18,804 nucleotides of DNA from SURF-24 sp964537965. Lineage in GTDB: Bacteria > Bacteroidota > Ignavibacteria > Ignavibacteriales > SURF-24. The position numbers and the translations under genes are program-made. Numbering within the stretch: the stretch's first letter is position 1; the number at the start of each line of letters is the position of its first letter. The stretch lies in assembly GCA_964537965.1 (NCBI GenBank), contig CAZIDB010000080.1, positions 1 through 18,804 on the forward strand, written 5' to 3'. The notes below the pieces were generated by a model, which was not told where the DNA came from, searched no databases, and was given only the letters and a program-made list of their open reading frames with translations. This document shows, in pieces, positions 8,586 through 15,953 of the stretch.

Positions 8586-10661
8586 TTTTCCTTCCCATCG
8601 GATTGAAAACATGGAATCCGTAACAAAATCAGGTCTGCCTGTATACCAGATAAAATCAATATCAGGATCAACCTTTTCCATGCTTAAAATTTTACGTTGA
8701 GAATCTTTATAATATTTTCCCAAAAGTCCCGGCTGATTGTCATTAGTTTTAAAATAATCGGAAGTAATTAATTTGCTTGCTTCCGGCGGATGATGATACA
8801 TAAATTCTGTAACCGGACAAACGAGCAGCGAAGGCCCAAACATATACTGGTCATCAATTGAAAAAGTTTTCTGATCATTTGGAAAATCCATTGGCAATCC
8901 GCGCATAATTGTATAATCTTTATCAGTCACCATCCATGCTAAAGAATAAATGTACGGCATCAATCTGTAGCGCAAGTTATCAAATTTTTTTATCGGTTCA
9001 ACAAACTCACCCATTTCCCAAATCTCACGCGGAGTTTCTGAACCATGAGAACGGAAGATTGGAGTAAACGCACCCATCTGAAACATTCGTGTATACAATT
9101 CCTGATATGCAGGATCTTTACCGCCCTGCATGAATACACCATCATACGCACCAAGTACAAAACCGCCGATATCAAAAGTCCAGTAAGGAATGCCGGACAT
9201 ACAATGATTTATACCAGCGGAAATTTGTTTACAGAATACTTCCCAGCTTGCACCGATATCACCGGACCAGGTTGTGGCAGCATTACGCTGCTGGCCGGAA
9301 AAAGTTGAACGGGTTAAAATATAAGCTCTGCGCTCCGATGTTTCTTCACGCCAGTATTTATAAAGATCATCAGTCATAGCTAATGAAAATGAGTTAAGAT
9401 ATCTTGCCCATGAACCGAGATGATTGCTTCCCATTTTTTTCAATTCATATTCACTTGATTCTTTTGTCATCGCATTAACTACATCGGGTTCAGTAGAATC
9501 AATCCACCAGCCATCAAGACCTTTGGAATATATTCCCTTCTTCAGGTATTTCCAGTATAATTTATTTGCCTCGGGATTGTAGGCATCATAATATTTGAAG
9601 CCTGCCCAGCCAACCGGTTTATAAAGAAAATCATGTTTAAGCATCTCAGAATAAATTTCTGTTTTTGGTCCAAGCGCCGGCCAAATAGAAATGATAATAT
9701 GAAAATTCATCTGATGAAGTTTATCGCACATTTCTTTCGGCTCGGGAAAAAGTATTTTGTCGAAAAACATTCCGCTCCAGTTAGCTGCACCATTCCAGTA
9801 ATCCCAATCCTGTATCATATTGTCGATCGGTATTTTAAGCCTGCGATATTTTTCAGCAACATTCATAAGCTCAGCCTGGGTGTCGTAATGTTCTTTGCTC
9901 TGCCAGTAACCGTAAGCCCATTTACCGTACATCGGGGCTTTGCCTGTAAGCTCACGGTAGCCGGAAATAATTTCATCCATATTTTTTCCGCACACCAGAT
10001 AGTAATCAATGTTATTCCCCATATCAGACCAGATTGAAGCACCAGTAATATCATCATTAAAAACTGTTTTGGAATAATTATCCCATAGAATTCCGTAATT
10101 GTTTGTTGAAATTAAGAATGAACTTGAAGCTCCGACATTTGCCTGTGCGAGCGAGATTTTCTTTCCGCGGTAATTAAAGTAGCCATCGGTTTGTTCACCA
10201 AGTCCGTATACTCCTTCCGCATCAGTCAGTTTATATTTTTGTTGAACAGTAAACCCGGAATCAGCAGAATAAACAACCGGAGCAAATAGAGGTTTATCTT
10301 TTTCCTTTATAAGAGTTTTACCATCGGCAATAAATTCAATATTTAACTCAGGCTTTGTTACCACCAGAGTTAATGCTGCTGAATTCAATTCTATCATTTC
10401 ATCTTTTTCATCAATTTTAATATCCAGATCAGGAAATGAATTTTTAATGACAGACAAACTCAACTTCTCAGCTTTACCGCCACGGCACCATTTAATTATT
10501 CTAACAATGTTATTATCATAGAATTGAATTCTGATACTCATATCGCCGTTACCAGCTTCAATACCGTTCTTAATTTTTTTGAATTGCACATCAGCAGAAA
10601 AATTACAGTTAGACAGCGCTAAAACTAATGCAAGTAAAAATATAATTTTAACTCTTTTCAT
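8586..10661 (-). CDS. GH31 family glycosidase, probable alpha-xylosidase with inserted PA14 domain, 3' end missing
   Basis: A retaining glycoside hydrolase acting on alpha-linked sugars. From ATG 10661, 692 residues are readable before the gap. The N-terminus (MKRVKIIFLLALVLALSNC) is a signal sequence with a possible but atypical lipoprotein Cys19. An N-terminal beta-sandwich ('YGLGEQTDGYFNYRGK') leads into a TIM barrel with nucleophile Asp388 in 'DGWWIDSTEPD', acid/base Asp468 in 'TWSGDIGASW', and 'SGIPYWTFDIGGF'. From about residue 644, 'GLLGKYYKDSQRK' and 'DSMFSIRWEGK' mark the start of a PA14 module. PA14-bearing GH31 enzymes include Bacteroides xyloglucan alpha-xylosidases, though that enzyme's PA14 sits elsewhere. 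The WWxDxTEP context favours alpha-xylosidase over alpha-glucosidase, with moderate certainty. Any apparent coding past the gap at 8415-8485 is antisense to the regulator and is not part of this gene. The start lies 16 nt after the CotH stop, with AGGAA in between. Confidence 0.9.
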
Positions 10662-10677
10662 TTTTTAATTCCTGATA

Positions 10678-13653
10678 TCATTTAACCAATATCATTTTTT
10701 TAGTTGAAGTAAAACTTCCGGACTTTAACTGATAGAAATAAACTCCGCTTGTCAGATTACTACCATCTATTACAACCTCGTATTCTCCTGCGGGCTTTTC
10801 TTCATTTATAAGAACAGCAACCTCATTCCCAAGAATGTCATAAACCTTCAATAAAACATTCTGTAGGGGCGAATTGCAATTCGCCCTTACGATTGGAATT
10901 TTGTACCGGATCCTTGTAGTTGGATTAAACGGATTAGGATAATTCTGATACAAAATAAATTTTTCAGGCAAGGATGAATTTTTGCTCTTCACATCTGATG
11001 AAACAGGATCATCTTTACCCGGTGAACCATTTATTGCTGAAGAGCTTGTCCAGTTCATTGCATTATTTAAATCCCCACCGGGATTAATTTCTTTTGTTAC
11101 CAGCGAATATCCTCCACCATCTGCAATTTCCGGCCAGGGAGACTTGTCATTATACTTAACAGAAAAAACAGTATCCCCTGATGAACTGACAAGAGTAATT
11201 TTCTCTCCGCCGTTATCAAGCTGATTGGAATATTCACCAAACGGTAAAAATCCGTATCGGTTATTAAACCGCGATTCATTTGATGCTAAAACAATAAACT
11301 CACCTTCATTTAAAGTTGAGCCGGTTGGAAAAGTATAATCAATTCCTTCCATAAACCTTAAGCCCGAAAGATTAACCGGTGCTGACCCTATGTTCTTAAG
11401 TTCTAAAAACTCAAATTCATTATCATCAGTTGTATCCTGTCCCGCTATTTCATCAACCGGATGATAATGTATTTCAGTAAGCTTCAGATTTTCAAACTGA
11501 GTGTTGGTATAAAGTATAAGCTGATGCAATGCGCTCCAGTTTGTTCCTTTGAGTATACGTGCTTTAATTACGATTGTTTCATTTACAATCACTTCAGTTT
11601 CTGAATTTATTTCTTTAGCTGATGCTGAAACTCCACCACCTGTTTCTCTCGGATCAGTTCCATTTAAAGTATAATAGATTATACCGGTCTGCGCCCCGGG
11701 CTTTTTGATTTTTAAAATATAGCCCGGTTCAATTTTTAATTGCTCATCAGTAATTTCATAATCATTATTCAGAAAGAGAGGCGGACTTACTTCTGTATAT
11801 AAACCAGCACCTTTAAGCTGAGTAAGAACTATATGCGTCCTGTAAGGAAAGTAATTATCTATAATATCGTTCACTGCAAAGAGCCAGTCGTCATCTTTTG
11901 TTCTGGGAGGAGTAGCATACGTATCTCCCCATCTTGCAGATTCTGCAATTATTGCAGTTTCAATTTCTTTCGTACGCGACTGGAATAATGCAGAAGCTAT
12001 TGCCGGCGTCATACTTCCGTTATTGAAGAAATGTTTATAAACAAGATCCATAAACCTGGTTCGATACTCAAGATTATCTGAAAGTTTAAAATGAAGCCAC
12101 TGCGGATGGAAAGTATTAAACGATGTTACTTTCATTTTATATGAATCATTAAGAGTTCCAATATTTACACGGTTCTCGTACAAACCAATACCGGGACCTT
12201 CACCTGCAGTCGTTCTTAGTGAATGTTCAGCATCGTGCACAATGAATTTAAAACCGTCATTTCTGTTCCTGTTGTAAATACAATAGAAATTTCTAAGGAC
12301 ATTATTCTGCCCGAACTTTGATACAGGGCAGTCAAAATTCCCTGCAAAGAAAATTACAAGTATGAAATCAATAAGGTTATCAATATCCACTAAAACTTTG
12401 TAACCGGGGTTACGTGTTCCATCCGGATTCATTCCCTGAAGCTTAAAGTAATTTGCATTATTTGAAAACCCGGAGGTACACAAATTCCAAACTTCACGAT
12501 AGGCATTTGTATTTCCATCCGTTGCATAAAGTGCAGATGGCCAGTTATCATCGGCTTTAATTACATCATAATCTTCCGCAACCCCTCCAAAATACGAAGC
12601 AGCAAAATTTGCCTCAGGTCTTTCCTGCGATTGATAGATGCCCCAGTAAACTCCGTTAATATAAAGATGATAATATCTGCTCCTCGTGTATGGCTGGCCA
12701 AGTTCTCTCTGCAGATCTCTTGAATACACATCACGATTCATAGTATTATATTCACCCTGGTGACCAGGAAAGCTCCACGAATAATTCTGGCTTGTTCGTA
12801 AATCAAGGTTATCAAACTCATCAACACCCTCTTCGCCAAACAAGGCATATTTAAGTTTTGCTTTACCGTATTCTTTCCTGAAAAATATTCTGAATGCATG
12901 CTTGGGATTGCTTCCGCTGCGGCTTGCACCTCCGCGTATTCTAATTCCCGCATTAATCTGAAATCCTTCTGACCCGTCAGGGTTAATCAATTCAACTGAT
13001 GCCGGACGCTCCCAGTTTTGACCATCCTGGTATGCATTCATATAAATTCCTGTAGACTTGTTAAACAGGTTACTCAGATCAGTAGCAATTGAAACAGTTG
13101 GAATTGATAAAAGCGCATCATCAATTAATTCTTTATATCTTGCATCATTCAGAACATCCGGATCCATTCCATAATTGATTGACTGAGGATTTGATGAAGT
13201 TGTAGCAGATGGCCATCCGGTTCCGGGTTTGACACCATCAGGAGAAAGAGCAGCGACTTTATTAACAAATAAATATGTCTGTGTAATTGATTCACTTAAT
13301 GAATCACCTATAACAACGCATGCACGCACAATTACTGCGGCCGATTTGGGCCGTTGCCCTTCTGTACTTTCAGGATCTATAATAATTTCAACCGGAGAAG
13401 TTTTTACTATTGCAGAAGCTGAGCCCCCGGGTTCTGAACCATCCAGAGTATATCTGATTAGAGAATTCGGCAATCCAGATGTAACAGTAAGATTAAAAGG
13501 AGTTTCAAAAAGACCATGCTTTACAGAAAACTCGGGTTTTTCAATTAAAGTTGAAAAGGAAGTTATATTCTCTTCTGCAAAACTGAGCAAGCTGAAAAAA
13601 ATTATTACTTGAAATATGAGTGAGATTATTTGAACACTTGTTTTCTGATACAT
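10678..13653 (-). CDS. CotH-kinase-family T9SS-secreted multidomain protein
   Basis: 991 aa. Order: a signal peptide (MYQKTSVQIISLIF...LLSFAEE); a chitobiase/HEX C-terminal-like domain (about 41-125, 'IRYTLDGSEPGG'); a CotH domain (about 180-560, 'YYHLYINGVYWGIYQSQERP'), with 'FIVHDAEHSL' (Asp474) where other CotH proteins have a WDxD-type metal motif; a second chitobiase-like domain (about 635-725, 'IIYYTLNGTDP'); a lamin-tail domain (about 721-841, 'LKLTEIHYHPVDE', 'FEFLELKNIGSAPVNLSG'); and a T9SS type A sorting tail (about 905-991). CotH proteins are atypical protein kinases, best known from spore coats; the target here is unknown. I chose ATG 13653 because the longer GTG at 13701 lies inside a terminator hairpin and gives no signal peptide start. 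A palindrome is inserted in frame in the tail (residues 922-931). It forms a two-gene unit with GH31. Confidence 0.85.
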   Translation of the reverse strand: MYQKTSVQIISLIFQVIIFFSLLSFAEENITSFSTLIEKPEFSVKHGLFETPFNLTVTSGLPNSLIRYTLDGSEPGGSASAIVKTSPVEIIIDPESTEGQRPKSAAVIVRACVVIGDSLSESITQTYLFVNKVAALSPDGVKPGTGWPSATTSSNPQSINYGMDPDVLNDARYKELIDDALLSIPTVSIATDLSNLFNKSTGIYMNAYQDGQNWERPASVELINPDGSEGFQINAGIRIRGGASRSGSNPKHAFRIFFRKEYGKAKLKYALFGEEGVDEFDNLDLRTSQNYSWSFPGHQGEYNTMNRDVYSRDLQRELGQPYTRSRYYHLYINGVYWGIYQSQERPEANFAASYFGGVAEDYDVIKADDNWPSALYATDGNTNAYREVWNLCTSGFSNNANYFKLQGMNPDGTRNPGYKVLVDIDNLIDFILVIFFAGNFDCPVSKFGQNNVLRNFYCIYNRNRNDGFKFIVHDAEHSLRTTAGEGPGIGLYENRVNIGTLNDSYKMKVTSFNTFHPQWLHFKLSDNLEYRTRFMDLVYKHFFNNGSMTPAIASALFQSRTKEIETAIIAESARWGDTYATPPRTKDDDWLFAVNDIIDNYFPYRTHIVLTQLKGAGLYTEVSPPLFLNNDYEITDEQLKIEPGYILKIKKPGAQTGIIYYTLNGTDPRETGGGVSASAKEINSETEVIVNETIVIKARILKGTNWSALHQLILYTNTQFENLKLTEIHYHPVDEIAGQDTTDDNEFEFLELKNIGSAPVNLSGLRFMEGIDYTFPTGSTLNEGEFIVLASNESRFNNRYGFLPFGEYSNQLDNGGEKITLVSSSGDTVFSVKYNDKSPWPEIADGGGYSLVTKEINPGGDLNNAMNWTSSSAINGSPGKDDPVSSDVKSKNSSLPEKFILYQNYPNPFNPTTRIRYKIPIVRANCNSPLQNVLLKVYDILGNEVAVLINEEKPAGEYEVVIDGSNLTSGVYFYQLKSGSFTSTKKMILVK
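10863..10890. repeat. 28-bp near-perfect palindrome inserted in the CotH sorting tail
   Basis: GTAGGGGCGAATTG is followed directly by CAATTCGCCCTTAC, giving 13 of 14 complementary positions with a single C-to-T change. It encodes VRANCNSPL plus the first base of the next Gln, in frame, between 'YKIP' and 'LLKVYD'. Other T9SS tails, including the one at the end of the gene at 13757, have only a short linker there. GC content is well above the flanks. It resembles dispersed palindromic elements that I recall from several bacterial groups, but only one copy is in this window. Confidence 0.75.
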
Positions 13654-13696
13654 ATTAAACTTAAAAAATTTATTCCTGTTCAATTCTTTATAAAAA

Positions 13697-13730
13697 AACA
13701 CGCCGAAAGTCTGTTAACTTTTGGCGTGTT
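13697..13730 (-). terminator. Intrinsic terminator of the duplicated-domain gene
   Basis: Minus-strand stem of 14 pairs (AACACGCC with six further bases, one of them a G-T pair) around a six-base loop, followed at once by seven U residues (13692-13698, sharing two bases with the stem). It lies about 27 nt after the stop at 13757. It overlaps the alternative GTG start of the CotH frame and ends only 43 nt before the preferred CotH ATG. Confidence 0.85.
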
Positions 13731-13756
13731 CTTAGGAATGGAGGAGAGAAACTTTA

Positions 13757-15523
13757 TTACTTAAGTAAAATCATTTTTTTGCTTAACACTGTATTGCCGG
13801 CTTCCAATTTATAGAAGTAAATTCCTGACGGTAATCCTGCTGCATTGAAATCAGCATTATAAGTTCCGGCTACAAGTTCTTCATCAACAAGAGTACTTAC
13901 AAGCTGGCCAAGCAGATTGTAAACACTCAGTCTCACTTTGCCTGCCTGTTGAATGTTGAATGATATTTTTGTCGCAGGGTTAAAAGGATTAGGATAATTC
14001 TGTTTTAGTTCATAAGAACTAATTATGTCTTTAATCTTTTCAACAGCAGTAGCGCCCGGTTTCATGTCATTCCATGAAGTACCCAAACGGATTTCGTCTA
14101 CAGCCATTGTCATTCCAACACCTTCACCGCCCCAATGTACTGCAATCCTGTCGAACCCGTTATCAATTCGCCAGTTGCCTCTTGCATCAGCAACAACTGT
14201 ATCAGGTTCTGCACCTTCCGGATCTGGAGTAACCCACAGGAATACTCTGTTACCGAGTGTATCACCTGTCATTACTACTTTTGCTACCAACCATTGTGGC
14301 CCATCATGAGTTAAATAACCTGAATGGCCAAGCGTATTATAAGTTGCAACACCAATGGAGTCATTTCCCCATTCATGACCGATACCTGCTCTTTCATTCG
14401 CACCATCAAATACACTTACTAATGCCCAGCCGTTGTTTGTATAATTCTTTAATTCGTACAAGCAGCTTAACCAATAAATTTTACCGGCTTCATTTGTCCA
14501 GCGTTTATCAAGATATCTTCCGTATCTCTGCCAGCCCCAGGCCGCAGGATTAGCGCCCATAATTAATCCACCGGAATGTCCGATTGTATAGTTAAGATCA
14601 TCATAGGCAAAACCAGTATCAACGATAGTCATTACTTCATAATTACCATCGAACATGTCCCATGATCCACCCCATCCACCTCCTGTTGTACCAAGCAATG
14701 TATCCGGGGATGAGCCTATCGGATAATCAAATGATTCTTTTACTACTGAGCTTGAAGCAACATCAGCAGAAACATAATCCCATGTAGTGCCAAGGCGAAT
14801 TTCATCAACGGCCATTGTCATTCCAACACCTTCACCGCCCCAATGAACAGCGATCCTGTTAAAACCGTCTCTTATGTTCCAGGTACCTCTTGCATCGGCA
14901 ACAGTTGTATCAGGTTCACCACCTTTAGGATCAGGGCTAACCCATAAAAATACTCTTGCCGTAGAATCACCGCTCATTACCATTTTTACTACAAGCCATT
15001 GCGGTCCATCGTGTGTTAAATATCCTGAATGGCCCATTGTATTATAAGTTGCAATACTTATTGAATCATTTCCCCATTCGTGTCCTATACCTGCTCTTTC
15101 ATTTGTACTATCATATACACTTACCAGGGCCCAGCCGTTATTAGTATAGTTTTTTAATTCATATAAACAGCTCATCCAATAAACCTTGCCAGCTTCATTT
15201 GGCCATTGTTTATCTAGATACCTGCCGTATCTCTGCCAGCCCCATGCACTTGGATTTGCGCCCATAATCAAACCACCGGAATGAGAAACCGTATAGTTTA
15301 AATCATCATACGCAAAGCCCGTGTCTACAATTGTCATAACTTCATAATTACCATCAAACATATCCCAGGATCCGCCCCATCCATTACCGGCTGTACCGAG
15401 CAAAGTATCCGGTGATGAGCCTATTGGATAATCAAAGGATTCATAAACTTCATATTGAGAGAAAACCCGGGATGCCATTAACATTACGAACGCGAAACAA
15501 ACTAAAAGTATTTTTGTACGCAT
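13757..15523 (-). CDS. T9SS-secreted protein with two near-identical tandem domains
   Basis: 588 aa from ATG 15521-15523, with AGGAG (15531-15535) 7 nt upstream. A signal peptide (MRTKILLVCFAFVMLMASRVFSQ) is followed by two copies of a domain of about 221 residues (28-248 and 263-484), then a T9SS type A tail (about 505-588, 'ELKQNYPNPFNPATKISF' to 'SKKMILLK'). Each copy starts 'ESFDYPIGSSPDTLLG' and ends 'MTMAVDEIRLGT(T/S)W'. By hand alignment they differ at 31 positions plus one single-residue indel, about 86% identity. The pattern, with many aromatic residues and a closing 'DEIRLGT', resembles concanavalin/LamG-type jelly-roll modules found in secreted proteins. That suggests surface ligand or glycan binding, but I do not recognise the exact family and see no catalytic motif. 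It is transcribed alone, ending at the terminator at 13697-13730, with the shared 46-bp block upstream. Confidence 0.9.
   Translation of the reverse strand: MRTKILLVCFAFVMLMASRVFSQYEVYESFDYPIGSSPDTLLGTAGNGWGGSWDMFDGNYEVMTIVDTGFAYDDLNYTVSHSGGLIMGANPSAWGWQRYGRYLDKQWPNEAGKVYWMSCLYELKNYTNNGWALVSVYDSTNERAGIGHEWGNDSISIATYNTMGHSGYLTHDGPQWLVVKMVMSGDSTARVFLWVSPDPKGGEPDTTVADARGTWNIRDGFNRIAVHWGGEGVGMTMAVDEIRLGTTWDYVSADVASSSVVKESFDYPIGSSPDTLLGTTGGGWGGSWDMFDGNYEVMTIVDTGFAYDDLNYTIGHSGGLIMGANPAAWGWQRYGRYLDKRWTNEAGKIYWLSCLYELKNYTNNGWALVSVFDGANERAGIGHEWGNDSIGVATYNTLGHSGYLTHDGPQWLVAKVVMTGDTLGNRVFLWVTPDPEGAEPDTVVADARGNWRIDNGFDRIAVHWGGEGVGMTMAVDEIRLGTSWNDMKPGATAVEKIKDIISSYELKQNYPNPFNPATKISFNIQQAGKVRLSVYNLLGQLVSTLVDEELVAGTYNADFNAAGLPSGIYFYKLEAGNTVLSKKMILLK
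14072..14737 (-). repeat. Internal domain repeat, second copy (residues 263-484)
   Basis: The C-proximal copy of the duplicated module, 222 codons with one extra residue ('TLGNR' against 'STAR'). The period between copies is 235 codons (705 bases), including a short linker 'DYVSADVASSSVVK' after the first copy. Confidence 0.9.
14780..15442 (-). repeat. Internal domain repeat, first copy (residues 28-248)
   Basis: The N-proximal copy, 221 codons. Substitutions are mostly conservative (V/I, M/L, S/T, S/G), and long blocks such as 'GGSWDMFDGNYEVMTIVDT' are unchanged, so the duplication is fairly recent or kept similar by selection or conversion. Confidence 0.9.
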
Positions 15524-15617
15524 AGTTTTACTCCTGACTTTATAGAATTCTAAAATGATTTTTAATAAAAGTTATTAAAACGGTTATCTTTTGGCGGTAA
15601 TATAGGATTATAGCAAA

Positions 15618-15663
15618 AACATTGTTTTTGCTAATGTTCCAATTGTTTTAATCATTATCCCAA
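15618..15663 (-). promoter_or_regulatory. Conserved 46-bp block, copy 2 (upstream of the duplicated-domain gene)
   Basis: Pairs with 3986-4031 (42 of 46 identical; 15635-15663 is the perfect 29-bp core). On the minus strand it holds two exact AAAACAAT octamers starting 21 bp apart. Just downstream, TGC-TATAAT (15607-15615) is a good extended -10 candidate, about 85-90 nt before the ATG, which would put the block in the usual place for an activator site. No clear -35 is seen. The regulator is not shown by sequence; the hybrid regulator at 4365 is one candidate. Confidence 0.55.
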
Positions 15664-15920
15664 ATTAAAATGGACCTGCTTCCTGCTTGAAAAAAGAAGT
15701 TTTTGGAAGATTTTTTTGTTCTACTAAAAAAAATTATTTTGATCTTGAAGAGATGTTTTGAATTGACTTTACAATTTAATTGCACTTTGTACTGATTGCA
15801 TGATTATTCCAGCAAAATTCTAAGTGAATTCATCTGTCATTGTATTGAAATTCCCTTAGCCTAAAATGAATTCATCATCATACTAATTATGATAATGACA
15901 AAGTGATTCAGCTATAAATG
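15664..15920. other. AT-rich intergenic region, no gene seen
   Basis: The remainder of the spacer between the DUF5916 gene and the duplicated-domain gene. It is low in GC with A and T runs, and there is no coding frame with a ribosome site, no tRNA-like fold and no convincing hairpin apart from the possible terminator at 15921-15943. Confidence 0.5.
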
Positions 15921-15943
15921 AAAAAAAACAAATCACCGGATTT
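15921..15943 (-). terminator. Possible weak intrinsic terminator of the DUF5916 gene
   Basis: Minus strand, 10 nt after the stop: a five-pair stem AAATC/GATTT with loop CGGT, then G and eight U residues. The U tract and position fit a terminator, but the stem is short and AT-rich. Confidence 0.4.
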
Positions 15944-15953
15944 AAAATTAAAT

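Noticed and set aside
9633..10037. A 134-aa plus-strand frame opposite GH31 (and a 142-aa minus frame opposite the regulator at 5583-6011).
   Set aside because: Both lie wholly antisense to well-conserved domain-coding sequence, have no ribosome site and have no recognisable protein features.
13654..13701. Longer CotH start at GTG 13701.
   Set aside because: It lies inside the terminator hairpin and U tract of the upstream gene, and would place a charged, non-signal stretch before the signal peptide.
4003..15663. The 29-bp perfect direct repeats could be attachment sites or target duplications of an 11.6-kb mobile element.
   Set aside because: No integrase, transposase or recombinase lies between them, similarity fades gradually into a wider 46-bp block, and both copies sit at matching positions upstream of genes. 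A regulatory role fits better.
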